Shown here one piece after another: positions 7,929 to 20,914 of a DNA stretch of 64,000 nt. The stretch is from Myxococcales bacterium (lineage in GTDB: Bacteria > Myxococcota > Myxococcia > Myxococcales > Anaeromyxobacteraceae). A program made the translations under genes and the position numbers. Position 1 is the stretch's first letter, and every line of letters starts with the position of its first letter. The notes below the pieces were generated by a model. It was not told the DNA's origin, searched no databases, and saw nothing but the letters and a program-made list of their open reading frames with translations. The DNA lies in contig JAJZQX010000005.1 of NCBI GenBank assembly GCA_021806645.1, positions 62,001 through 126,000 of the forward strand. The letters run 5' to 3'.

Positions 7929-8345
7929 GTGGACGACCGCACCTGCATCAGCTTCGACCGCACGCTCGAGACCGGGTACCCCGAGATCGACGACCCGCAC
8001 CGCGAGCTCTTCGACCACCTCGACCGGCTCCTGGCCGCCTCGCGCGAGCGCCGGACCCGCGAGGAGGTGGCGCGGATGGTCTCCTTCCTCGGCGACTACG
8101 TGGTCCACCACTTCGCCGCCGAGGAGCGGCTGATGGCGCTCTCCGACGACCCCGAGGCCGGACCGCACCGGGCCGAGCACGCCCGCTTCGTTCGGGAGTT
8201 CGGCGCCCTCTCCCGGGAGTTCACACGCGACGGGCCCTCGCCCGACTTCATCATCCGGCTCGTCAACCGCGTCACCAGCTGGCTCCGCCAGCACATCTAC
8301 CGGACCGACCGGGCCCTGGTGGAGCACCTCAAGAGCCGGTGCTGA
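7929..8345 (+). CDS. Bacteriohemerythrin
   Basis: 138 residues from GTG 7929, with AAAGG about 11 bases upstream; a longer in-frame start at 7815 adds an unrelated tail. It is a four-helix hemerythrin domain with all expected non-heme di-iron ligands: His in IDDPHRELF, His and Glu in VVHHFAAEE, two His in PHRAEHARF, and His and Asp in LRQHIYRTD. Such single-domain proteins bind O2 reversibly and serve as oxygen carriers, stores or sensors in the cytoplasm. It follows the broken receiver-cyclase gene by 126 bp, and its last 49 bp overlap the 3' end of the convergent gene ending at 8297. Confidence 0.85.
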   Translation: MDDRTCISFDRTLETGYPEIDDPHRELFDHLDRLLAASRERRTREEVARMVSFLGDYVVHHFAAEERLMALSDDPEAGPHRAEHARFVREFGALSREFTRDGPSPDFIIRLVNRVTSWLRQHIYRTDRALVEHLKSRC

Positions 8346-10417
8346 CCGGGCCGCCCGGTCCGGCGCCGGCGCCGGCGCCCGCCCGGCCGCAGCGCGACTC
8401 GCAGGCTGAGGATCTCCCCGGTGTTGAATGGGCGGCTCGCCCGCCAGGCGAGCATGGGGGCCTGGACCAGCACGTCGACCATGCCGGCGCTCAGGGCCAC
8501 CCCGACGCGCGAGCCCCCCATGAGGAAGTACTGGCCTCCCGGCCGGCCCTGGACCCCGGAGGCCCGGTCGGCGAGCGTCACCCCGCGGATCATGGGCCCT
8601 CCCTCGAGGCGGACCGGGACGATGGAGAGGCCGAGTGGCCGGCTGAAGTTCCACCGGACCTCGACCGCCCCCACGGCGGTCAGGTAGCCGGTGGCCGGGC
8701 TGGTGTTGCGGAGCCCGACCTCCAGCGATCCGCCGTATGAGACGGGGAGGCGGCCACCCCAGGGGTCGCGATCCCACGCCAGCTCGGCGCCGAGCGCCCA
8801 GAGCCCGCCCATCAGCAGGCTGTCCCGGCCGAAGGCCTGCGGGATCGGCGTGGCGTCGACCAGCAGGAACCAGCCCGACTCCCGCCCCTTGAGCCGCCCG
8901 AACCAGAGCGGCTCGGGGGCCCACTGATCGTCATGGCGCCGGGGGGCCTCCACGTGAGGTCCGATGAGGTGTCCACCGGCCACCCGCTTCCGGCTCGGCG
9001 TGTACCCGACCACCACCCCGAAGGACCAGTCGACGGCGACCCGCCGCCAGTCGAGTTCGACGGGACCGAGCACGGAGACGGAGAGGTTCTCGCCGGCATG
9101 GAACTCGTAGTGAAGCGCCTGCGTGAAGAGCTCCCAGCTGCCCTTGGCGCCGAAGGCGTAGCGCCACGCCAGCGGGGAGAAGCCGACGGCCGACCGGCGG
9201 TCGAACGGCAGCTCGAGGATCAGCCCCACCCCGACCAGGGCCTGGTTGGTCGGGGTCGAGAAGCCCCGCCGATACCCACCCTCGACGGAGAGACCGAACA
9301 CCAACGGGCTGGCCTGCTGCGACCACTGGGTCAGCCTGAGGTTCCCGGTGACCTCCTGGAAGCTCCGGCTCGGGTTGAAGGTGGTCCCTCCGGCGAAGAG
9401 GAGGCCGCTGGCCTGCACCAGCTCGGACGGCTGCCGGGCCCGGCACTCCTCACCCAGGCACGGGTTCACCGGGGTGAACCACCTGGCCTTGAACCGGCGC
9501 CAGGCCGCCGACTCCTCGGGCCGGGTGGCGGCCCCCGGCGCCGAGGCGAGCTGCGCCTGCCGCAGGTCGTGCACCACGACGAGTAGCTCCACCAGGGCCT
9601 GCCGGGCCAGGTCGCCCTCCTCGGAGAGGCATGCCAGCGGGACGGTATAGGGCAGGTCCGTCAGGTCCTTGCAGGGGAGCCCATCGACCTCGGCGAAGTT
9701 CCGGACGTAGGCGCTGTCGCGCGGGTCGTCGGCGTCGTGCTGCAGGGGTGAGTCGGCGAAGTAGTCGCCGAGCCGGCTCATGGCCAGCGTCACCGTGGGT
9801 GCCCAGACGCGCAGGAAGTCGATCTGGTGGCTTCCCGGCCTCCGCTCGGTGTGGGCGTAGGAGAAGGAGTCGGTCACGGCGTGCATCAGCTCGTACAGGC
9901 CGTACCCGCTCTTGCGCGTTCCCACCCCGCCCACGATCACCACCTGCCGCATGATGTCGTCGAGCATGTTGTTGCAGCGGACCACGGCGGTGGTCGCCAG
10001 GGCCCTCGGCACGTGGCCTCCCGGCAGGAGCGGGGGCTTCTCGTCCGCCAGCATGCCCATGAAGTGGACACACTGCCCGGGCTCGGTGAACTGCCGGGAG
10101 TAGTTGCGATCCGGACCATCCGTCATGGGCTGGAGCCATTGCAGGAGCGGGTTCTCCAGCTCCACCGTGCGGCACTTGCGGGGCAGGTCCGGCCCGCGCC
10201 CGAAGCAGATGGGGGGCACCAGCGCGCCGTCGTTGATCAGGTCGCGCAGCACCTCGGGGCGGGGCGCCTGGGCGTCGCGACCCTCCACCAGGCTCCGGTA
10301 GGCCGAGATCTCGATGACCTTGTGGCCCTGGGTGTCGAAGGCAAGGCTCGCGCCGGGAACGGCGAGGATCGCCGCACCGAGCGCAAACAGCCGCCGCTGA
10401 TCTGGCCCTGGCATCAT
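8297..10417 (-). CDS. Secreted protein: S1/P1-nuclease/phospholipase C-like N-terminus, possible barrel C-terminus
   Basis: 706 residues from ATG 10417 (a second ATG follows at 10414). A signal peptide ending ...VPGASLA is followed by FDTQGHKVIE. Histidines recur in contexts like those of zinc-dependent phospholipase C / S1-P1 nucleases: TQGHKVI, QCVHFMG, LYELMHAVTDSFSYAHTERR. A mature protein starting right after cleavage with an aromatic or near-N-terminal zinc-site residue fits that family. From about residue 360 the composition changes to alternating aromatic/hydrophobic strands with Gly turns (LRLTQWSQQ, WELFTQALHYEFHAG, VDWSFGVVVGYTP, AVEVRWNFSR), which looks like outer-membrane or beta-sandwich structure. 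I know no named family with this combination. The arginine-rich last 25 residues overlap the hemerythrin gene and may be an extended reading frame. Function unknown; possibly a surface hydrolase. Confidence 0.6.
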   Translation of the reverse strand: MMPGPDQRRLFALGAAILAVPGASLAFDTQGHKVIEISAYRSLVEGRDAQAPRPEVLRDLINDGALVPPICFGRGPDLPRKCRTVELENPLLQWLQPMTDGPDRNYSRQFTEPGQCVHFMGMLADEKPPLLPGGHVPRALATTAVVRCNNMLDDIMRQVVIVGGVGTRKSGYGLYELMHAVTDSFSYAHTERRPGSHQIDFLRVWAPTVTLAMSRLGDYFADSPLQHDADDPRDSAYVRNFAEVDGLPCKDLTDLPYTVPLACLSEEGDLARQALVELLVVVHDLRQAQLASAPGAATRPEESAAWRRFKARWFTPVNPCLGEECRARQPSELVQASGLLFAGGTTFNPSRSFQEVTGNLRLTQWSQQASPLVFGLSVEGGYRRGFSTPTNQALVGVGLILELPFDRRSAVGFSPLAWRYAFGAKGSWELFTQALHYEFHAGENLSVSVLGPVELDWRRVAVDWSFGVVVGYTPSRKRVAGGHLIGPHVEAPRRHDDQWAPEPLWFGRLKGRESGWFLLVDATPIPQAFGRDSLLMGGLWALGAELAWDRDPWGGRLPVSYGGSLEVGLRNTSPATGYLTAVGAVEVRWNFSRPLGLSIVPVRLEGGPMIRGVTLADRASGVQGRPGGQYFLMGGSRVGVALSAGMVDVLVQAPMLAWRASRPFNTGEILSLRVALRPGGRRRRRRTGRPGQHRLLRCSTRARSVR

Positions 10418-10441
10418 GGGTGAGCCGATTCCCGCCCGCTT

Positions 10442-10700
10442 CCGGTCGAAGGGCAAGGCCCCAAAAGGCCATCGGCCGCGGCCGGGGCGCTGGCTGTCCT
10501 CCTCCTCGCGCTCACCGCCGCCTACCTGCTCCACGACTTCCGGCTAGAGAACGGCGTGCAGCGGCTCTACGACCTCTCCCGCCAGCTCGACGAGCGGCTC
10601 GCCGGGAGGGCGGTCGAGCCTGGGGTTGTCGCACCCGGCCAGTGGACGCTCCGCGAAATCGATCCCGATCCTGGATGGAGGTCTTCGCTGCCCCGGGTGC
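10442..10700 (+). other. Possible gene remnant with one membrane helix
   Basis: An open plus-strand frame without an ATG reads a hydrophobic helix (ALAVLLLALTAAYLLHDF) followed by a helical, charged stretch (LENGVQRLYDLSRQLDERL). It looks like the interior of a membrane-anchored protein but has no plausible start or ribosome site, and its frame merges into noncoding sequence ahead of the multiheme cytochrome. It may be decayed coding sequence or chance in GC-rich DNA. Otherwise the 362 bp between the divergent genes at 10417 and 10780 shows no recognised promoter. Confidence 0.2.
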
Positions 10701-10779
10701 GATGTCGCGTTGACTCACGCGGCCCGCCTTGGCAACCTGCCCTCCTCCTTCGTCGGCCGATCTCTTCCCGAGGACCGCT

Positions 10780-12942
10780 GTGCCCTCTCCCCTTCGCATC
10801 GCCTCCGCCTCACTGGGCGCCGCCGCGGCGCTGGCGCTCGCCGGCTGCGCCCTCCCCGGCCAGCCGAGCCTTCCGAAAGCCGCGGCCATCGGGGCCGCCG
10901 AGCTCGAACGCAACCCGTGCCTCGGTTGCCACGCCGCCTCGGTCCAGTCGAACCGGAACAAGGCGACGGTCCATGTCCCCTACCGGGCCAACCAGCCCTG
11001 CGTCGCCTGTCACCAGCCGCATGGCGGCAGCGGCCTGCGAAGCGCGCCGGCCACGACCGGCCAGGCCGGCGGCGCCACCGGCCCGGTGGCCGCCTGCCAG
11101 ACCTGCCACACCGCCGAGGGCTTCGAGGTGGTCCACGGGAAGGCCCCGGCCGGCAAGGTTCGCTGCACCTCCTGTCACTCGCCGCACGGCTCCGACCGGG
11201 AGCGGCTCCTGGTCGCCCCCGTGCCGGCTCTCTGCCGCCGCTGCCACACCGACCTCGCCACGCGCCACGGCGGCTATCCGGTCGAGCAGGCCCGCTGCGG
11301 CGACTGCCACCGCGTCCACGCCGGCACCGCCAGCCTGCTCCGGACCACCGCCCATCCGGTGGCCGCCGACTGCTCGGGCTGCCACGCGGATCCCGCTTCG
11401 GCCAGCCCGTTCGAGCGGCAGCAGGCGCAGCCGGCCCTCTGCCAGGACTGCCACGACGGCATCGAGAAGGCGCTGAAGGAGAAGGTGGTCCACGCCCCGG
11501 CCCGCCAGGGTCGCTGCACCGCCTGCCACACCCCCCACGCCGGCGATCAGCCGGCGCTCCTCCTCGACGGCCAGCGGGCCCTCTGCACCCGTTGCCACAC
11601 CGCCATCGGCGAGAAGCTGGAGCGCACGCCACACCGGCCGGCCGCGCTCGGCCAGTGCACCGCCTGTCACCTCCCGCACTCGAGCGCCGAGCGCGGGCTG
11701 CTAAGGAAGCCGGCCGGCCAGCGCTGCGGCGCCTGCCACGAGCAGGTGGCCGAGTGGGCCCGGCGCGCCGACGCCCACGCCCCAGTCCGCGAGGGCCGCT
11801 GCGAGGCCTGCCACGATCCGCACGGTGGTGGCGCGCACCTCATCACGCAGGCGGTCGAACCGCTCTGCCTGAAGTGCCACGGCGAGAAGAAGGCCGCCTG
11901 GAGGAAGGACAGCCACGTCCACCGGCCGCAGCCGAAGGGCGATTGCCTGAAGTGCCACGCGCCGCACCTCTCCGACCAGAAGCGGCTCATCGCCGTGCCG
12001 CCGGCGCGGCTCTGCGCCGGCTGCCACGGAACGCCCGAGACCATGCGTCCCGGCCAGCGGCTCCACAGCCCGTTCCGTGGCGGGGAGTGCCTCACCTGCC
12101 ACCGGCCGCACGCCGGCGGCAAGGCGACGCTGGTGGCCGAGGGCGCCGACGTCTGCCTCACCTGCCACGTCGGCACGCGAAAGACCTGGGCGCGCGCCGC
12201 CTCGGTCCACCCGCCCTTCGCAGACGGCCCCTGCGCCGACTGCCACGACCCGCACGGCTCGGCGCAGCCGCGGCTGCTGCGCCAACCCCACCGCTCGCTC
12301 TGCCTCGAGTGCCACGACGACCTGAAGGAGTCGCTGGAGAAGCCGGGCTGGACGGTCCACTCGCCGGCACGCGAGGGGTGCCTCTCCTGTCACCAGGGGC
12401 ACGGCTCGGCGGTGGAGAAGCTGCTGCGCAAGGCCGTCCCGGCGCTGTGCGCCGACTGTCACTCGGTCGAGGACGGCGGGCTCTCGGCCAGCCACGGTGG
12501 CTTCGCCATCGACCAGAGCGACTGCACCGGCTGCCACGATGCGCACGCCACCGAGTCCAGGAAGCTGCTGCGCCCCCGGCTCCACCCGCCGTTCGAGGAG
12601 GGGAGCTGCGGCTCCTGCCACCAGCCGCCCGGGTCGCGTCCCGTGCCGGCCGAGCTGAAGGCGCGTGGGATCGGCCCCTGCGCCGACTGCCACGACTTCG
12701 CCGACAAGGTGGCCGCCAGGGGGGCGCACGATCCGGTCAAGCGGGAGGCCTGCTTCGAGTGCCACTCACCCCACGCCGCCTCGGGGCCGCACCTGCTCAA
12801 CCGGACCGGCGCCGCGCTCTGCGCCACCTGCCATCCACCGGCCGCGGCGGCGCAGGTGGCGGCCCACCGGGCGGTGAAGGTGACCTCCACCTGCGTGGAG
12901 TGTCACCCGCCGCACGCCCCGGGGACGGCCAAGAGGCGCTAG
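10780..12942 (+). CDS. 28-heme cytochrome c lipoprotein (doubled-CXXCH type)
   Basis: 720 residues from GTG 10780, with GAGGA seven bases upstream; an in-frame TTG at 10729 is less likely. A lipoprotein signal ends in lipobox ALAGC. I count 28 CXXCH heme c sites from CLGCH to CVECH, spaced so that most are paired with a nearby CxxCHxPH (CTSCHSPH, CADCHDPH, CLTCHRPH), the doubled-CXXCH repeat pattern. That is one heme per about 26 residues, so the protein must be little more than a heme wire. It is predicted to be exported by Sec, heme-loaded by system II maturation (resB/ccsA at 20915-23416), and anchored by lipid to a periplasmic or outer face. Likely role: extracellular or periplasmic electron transfer to metals or other terminal acceptors. 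No porin partner with a clear family match adjoins it. Confidence 0.9.
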   Translation: MPSPLRIASASLGAAAALALAGCALPGQPSLPKAAAIGAAELERNPCLGCHAASVQSNRNKATVHVPYRANQPCVACHQPHGGSGLRSAPATTGQAGGATGPVAACQTCHTAEGFEVVHGKAPAGKVRCTSCHSPHGSDRERLLVAPVPALCRRCHTDLATRHGGYPVEQARCGDCHRVHAGTASLLRTTAHPVAADCSGCHADPASASPFERQQAQPALCQDCHDGIEKALKEKVVHAPARQGRCTACHTPHAGDQPALLLDGQRALCTRCHTAIGEKLERTPHRPAALGQCTACHLPHSSAERGLLRKPAGQRCGACHEQVAEWARRADAHAPVREGRCEACHDPHGGGAHLITQAVEPLCLKCHGEKKAAWRKDSHVHRPQPKGDCLKCHAPHLSDQKRLIAVPPARLCAGCHGTPETMRPGQRLHSPFRGGECLTCHRPHAGGKATLVAEGADVCLTCHVGTRKTWARAASVHPPFADGPCADCHDPHGSAQPRLLRQPHRSLCLECHDDLKESLEKPGWTVHSPAREGCLSCHQGHGSAVEKLLRKAVPALCADCHSVEDGGLSASHGGFAIDQSDCTGCHDAHATESRKLLRPRLHPPFEEGSCGSCHQPPGSRPVPAELKARGIGPCADCHDFADKVAARGAHDPVKREACFECHSPHAASGPHLLNRTGAALCATCHPPAAAAQVAAHRAVKVTSTCVECHPPHAPGTAKRR

Positions 12943-12949
12943 GGCCGCA

Positions 12950-14437
12950 CTACGCCGGCAGCACCGTCTCGCCGTGCGAGAGGTAGCGGTCCACGGCCTG
13001 CGCCGCCTGCCGCCCCTCGCGGATGGCCCAGACCACCAGCGACTGGCCACGCGCCATGTCACCGGCGGCGAAGAGGCCCGGCACGCTGGTCATCTTGCTC
13101 TCGTCGGTCCAGACGTTGCCACGGTCGTCCAGCTTGCACTGCAGCTGGCCGGGAAGCGTCTTCTCCGGCCCGGTGAAGCCGAGCGCCAGCAGCACCAGGT
13201 CGGCGGGGATGACCCGCTCCGACCCGGCCACCTCGTGTGGCCCGAACCGGCCGTCGGCCCCCTTCTTCCACTCCACCGAGACCAGGTGCAGCGACTGGAC
13301 CCGGCCGGCGGCATCCCCCACGAACCTCTTGGTGAGCACCTGGTACTGCCGCGGATCGGCCCCCTGCAGCGCCTTGGCCTCCTCCTGCCCGTAGTCGAGC
13401 TTGTAGACCTTGGGCCACTGCGGCCACGGGTTGTCGGCGGCGCGCTGGTCGGGCGGGCGCGGCAGGATCTCCAGCTGCGTGACGCTCCTGGCGCCGTGGC
13501 GCAAGGAGGTGCCGACGCAGTCGGTGCCGGTGTCGCCGCCGCCGATGACCACCACGTGCTTGCCCTTGGCGGAGAGGTACTGGCCGTCGGCCAGCCCGGA
13601 GTCGAGCAGGCTCCTGGTGTTCTTCTGGAGGAACTCCATGGCCAGGTGGAGGCCCAGCAGCTGGCGCCCCTCCACCGGCAGGTCGCGCGCCGCGGTGGCG
13701 CCGCCGCACAGGACCACCGCCTCGTAGTCCTTCACCAGCCGGTCGGGGGTGATGTGGACGCCGATCTCGGTGGAGGTGACGAAGCGGACCCCCTCGTCGG
13801 CCATCAGCTTGACCCGGCGTTCCACCACCGCCTTGTCGAGCTTCATGTTGGGGATGCCGTACATGAGCAGGCCGCCGATCCGATCGGCCCGCTCGAAGAC
13901 CGTGACCACGTGCCCCGCCCTGTTGAGCTGCGCGGCGCAAGCGAGGCCGGCCGGGCCGGAGCCCACCACCGCCACCCGCTTGCCGGTCCGTACCGGCGGC
14001 GGCTCGGCCACCACCCACCCCTCGGCGAAGGCGCGGTCGATGATCTCGACCTCGATGTTCTTGATGGTGACCGGCTCACCGTTGAGGCCGCAGGTGCAGC
14101 TCCCCTCGCACGGCGCCGGGCAGACCCGCCCGGTGAATTCGGGGAAGTTGTTGGTCTTGGCCAGCCGGATGTACGCCTCCCGCCACTGGCCGCGGTAGAC
14201 GAGGTCGTTCCACTCCGGGATGAGGTTGTTGATCGGGCAGCCCGAGGCCATGCCGGCGATGAGCTTGCCGGTGTGGCAGTAAGGGATGCCGCAGTCCATG
14301 CAGCGCGCCCCCTGCTGGCGAAGCGTCTCCTCGGTGTAGGCCGGGTGGCTCTCGCTCCAGTCCTTGAGCCGCTCCAGCGGCTGCCGGTCGTGCTTCGGCT
14401 CGCGCTGGTACTCCATGAACCCGGTCGGCTTTCCCAT
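12950..14437 (-). CDS. gltD: Glutamate synthase small subunit
   Basis: 495 residues. The N-terminal domain carries cysteine clusters for low-potential Fe-S centres ([12 protein letters not shown] and [12 protein letters not shown]), followed by two nucleotide-binding Rossmann motifs: FAD at [14 protein letters not shown] and NADPH at [13 protein letters not shown]. The end has the second FAD segment ([19 protein letters not shown]). This beta subunit oxidises NADPH and passes electrons to GltB for reductive transfer of the glutamine amide to 2-oxoglutarate. It starts two bases after the gltB stop, so the two are co-translated. Its own stop lies 7 bp from the stop of the convergent 28-heme cytochrome gene, with no room for a separate terminator. 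Confidence 0.96.
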   Translation of the reverse strand: MGKPTGFMEYQREPKHDRQPLERLKDWSESHPAYTEETLRQQGARCMDCGIPYCHTGKLIAGMASGCPINNLIPEWNDLVYRGQWREAYIRLAKTNNFPEFTGRVCPAPCEGSCTCGLNGEPVTIKNIEVEIIDRAFAEGWVVAEPPPVRTGKRVAVVGSGPAGLACAAQLNRAGHVVTVFERADRIGGLLMYGIPNMKLDKAVVERRVKLMADEGVRFVTSTEIGVHITPDRLVKDYEAVVLCGGATAARDLPVEGRQLLGLHLAMEFLQKNTRSLLDSGLADGQYLSAKGKHVVVIGGGDTGTDCVGTSLRHGARSVTQLEILPRPPDQRAADNPWPQWPKVYKLDYGQEEAKALQGADPRQYQVLTKRFVGDAAGRVQSLHLVSVEWKKGADGRFGPHEVAGSERVIPADLVLLALGFTGPEKTLPGQLQCKLDDRGNVWTDESKMTSVPGLFAAGDMARGQSLVVWAIREGRQAAQAVDRYLSHGETVLPA

Positions 14438-14439
14438 GG

Positions 14440-19050
<4,611 letters not shown>

Positions 19051-19271
19051 CTCTTCCCTGCCCGCCCTGAAATGGACCGGCGAGTGTGACCCATGCGGGG
19101 AACGACCGTCAAGCCCGGAAGGACTGCCGGTTTTCGGGCAATTGCCTGGTCTCCGGGCATCCCGGAGCGGGGCGTGGACCTCGCCACCGCAACCCGGCGC
19201 CGCCCCCCGGGTTGACGTCGATGAGCGCCCCGCGGGACCTCCTCCCGCCTCGCTCCTCGAGGAGAACGACC

Positions 19272-20561
19272 ATGAAGACCACCACCCTGCTTGGCGCCGC
19301 CGCGATGGCCCTGGCACTGACAGCCTGCGGACAGAAGAACGATTTCTCCGGCGCCACGCCCGACGTCGCCGGCCTGACGCTGGAGGTCGAGGGCGGCACC
19401 GCCGAGGGGTTGCCGCTCTCGACCATGTCGCCGGCGGCGCCGGAGGCCGCCCTGGCCGCCACCCCAGGCGGTGGCGACGAGCTGGCCACCATCCGCACCG
19501 GGCTGAAGGCGCTCAACGGCGAGCTGCGCCGGGTGATGGAGCGGGTGGAGGAGGCGGTCCAGTCGGGTGGGACCCCGGCCGTCGGCAACCGGATGATCTA
19601 CGGGCCGGCCGATCGCTGCGTGCTGAAGGACGCCGGCGGCGCATGCACCGCCTTGGCCAACTTCGTGCTGGGCGTGAAGCGCGAGCGCGACCAGGTCTTC
19701 TCCTGGCTCCTCGAGGCTCGCCCGGTCGGCTCCACCAGCCAGGCCGACTTCAGGCCGGTGGCCGCCGGCTGGCTGGCGCGCGGCGCCCACCTGCACCGTG
19801 GCGTCGGTAGGCTGGCGCTCAACCTGCGCAACCTGAAGGCCGTACAGCCGGCCTATGCGGGTGACGGCTTCCTGCTGGCCGGCTTCGCCAACGGGCCGGT
19901 CGCCAAGTCGCTCCGCTACCGGCTGGTCGAGTTCACGCCCGACGGCAGCAACCCCCTCACCGCCGTCTTCGTGGGCATGAAGAACGGCGCCGGCCGCCGC
20001 CGCGTCCGCGTGGCCACGCCGCAGGAACTGCTCGCCGGCCCCAACGGCCCGGAGCTGCTGCTGGCCCGGGCCGCCTGGCTACCGGGCGTGGCCGGCCGCA
20101 CCTTCTCGATCGTGACCAACTGGAAGAGGCTCGACCGCACCGCCTCGCCGCCGGTCCTGGCCGGCCCCGCCTTCGGCGACGTGCCGGGTACCCCCTGGTA
20201 CGCGAGCTACTACTTCGGCCGCGCCTGCTACGCGCCGGCCACCGCCGGGGCGCCGCTCACGGTCAAGTTCAAGGAGTGGTACCTGTGCGATCGGCCCGAG
20301 GCGCCCGCCGCCTGCGTGATCAGGCAGGGCGGCGCCGGCACGGTGATCACCGGCACCGGCACCTGGGCCGACAACTGCGCGCTCGCGGACGAGCCACCGG
20401 AGCTGGCCGCTCCGGGCGACGCCGGCGAGCATCCCGAGGACGACAGCGCCGAGCCGGGCATGAGCGGCACCGGCATGCAGCTGCCGCCCGGGCCGCCGGC
20501 CGACCCCGACGACACCGGCGCGCCGCCGGCCGGCACCCCGGGGATGAGCCCGATGATGTAG
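19272..20561 (+). CDS. Lipoprotein of unknown function
   Basis: 429 residues from ATG 19272, preceded by GAGGAGAACGACC. The signal ends in lipobox LTAC with lipidated Cys19. The first part is low in order and includes a predicted amphipathic helix ([24 protein letters not shown]). A middle region of about 200 residues contains paired cysteines ([42 protein letters not shown]) that could form disulfides. The last 60 residues are Pro/Gly/Asp-rich and disordered. I recognise no family; the cysteine-rich, beta-like body suggests an extracytoplasmic structural or binding protein. It is monocistronic, divergent from gltB, with a strong terminator downstream. A 7-bp hairpin (19151-19167) lies in the divergent promoter region. 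Confidence 0.75.
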   Translation: MKTTTLLGAAAMALALTACGQKNDFSGATPDVAGLTLEVEGGTAEGLPLSTMSPAAPEAALAATPGGGDELATIRTGLKALNGELRRVMERVEEAVQSGGTPAVGNRMIYGPADRCVLKDAGGACTALANFVLGVKRERDQVFSWLLEARPVGSTSQADFRPVAAGWLARGAHLHRGVGRLALNLRNLKAVQPAYAGDGFLLAGFANGPVAKSLRYRLVEFTPDGSNPLTAVFVGMKNGAGRRRVRVATPQELLAGPNGPELLLARAAWLPGVAGRTFSIVTNWKRLDRTASPPVLAGPAFGDVPGTPWYASYYFGRACYAPATAGAPLTVKFKEWYLCDRPEAPAACVIRQGGAGTVITGTGTWADNCALADEPPELAAPGDAGEHPEDDSAEPGMSGTGMQLPPGPPADPDDTGAPPAGTPGMSPMM

Positions 20562-20914
20562 ACCGCTGGCGCGGGCGGGGAGGTCGAGGGTCGATCGCCC
20601 AGGGCGATCGGCCCTCCTCGTCTTCTGTTCACTTCCAGTAGATGAGCGGGGCGCCGCTTCACCGCCGCGGCGGTGGACCGGGCACCCACCGGTTCCCCTT
20701 TCGACGCGCGCCGGGTTGTGCCATGGTCCGGCCCCGCTCACGTCCCTGTCCGGTGGACTCTGGCGGGTGCAGCGTTTGCGCCGAGGTCCGGTGCCGTCGC
20801 TTTTCCTGCGGGACGGGAGCGGCCGGAGCGGTTGGATCCTCTCCGGATTCCGGGGGATTAGGCACTCGAACCCGGGGCACGTCTCTTGCTGGACTCGCAC
20901 GTTCACGGAGGTTC
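20562..20914. other. Intergenic region between lipoprotein and resB
   Basis: 353 bp. The first part holds the terminator at 20586-20616. The rest has no convincing gene: in-frame upstream extensions of resB are arginine/serine-rich and lack a signal or family match. The resB promoter should lie here; GAACCCGGGGC and TTGCTGGAC near 20870-20893 precede the start, but no clear -10 box was found. GGAGG at 20907-20911 sits just upstream of the resB ATG at 20915. Confidence 0.5.
20586..20616 (+). terminator. Rho-independent terminator after the lipoprotein gene
   Basis: Long stem GAGGGTCGATCGCC / GGCGATCGGCCCTC with a single G-U pair and a very short loop, followed by a T-rich stretch (CTCGTCTTCTGTTC). 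It lies 25 bp after the stop codon. Confidence 0.75.

Noticed and set aside
10900-12940. Regularly spaced repeats resembling a CRISPR array or satellite
   Set aside because: They are codons for CXXCH heme motifs (TGC...TGCCAC) with variable spacing and diverged sequence, all inside one protein.
10626-12986. 786-codon plus-strand frame overlapping the 28-heme cytochrome
   Set aside because: Arg/Pro/Leu-rich with no motif; the cytochrome frame has 28 heme sites.
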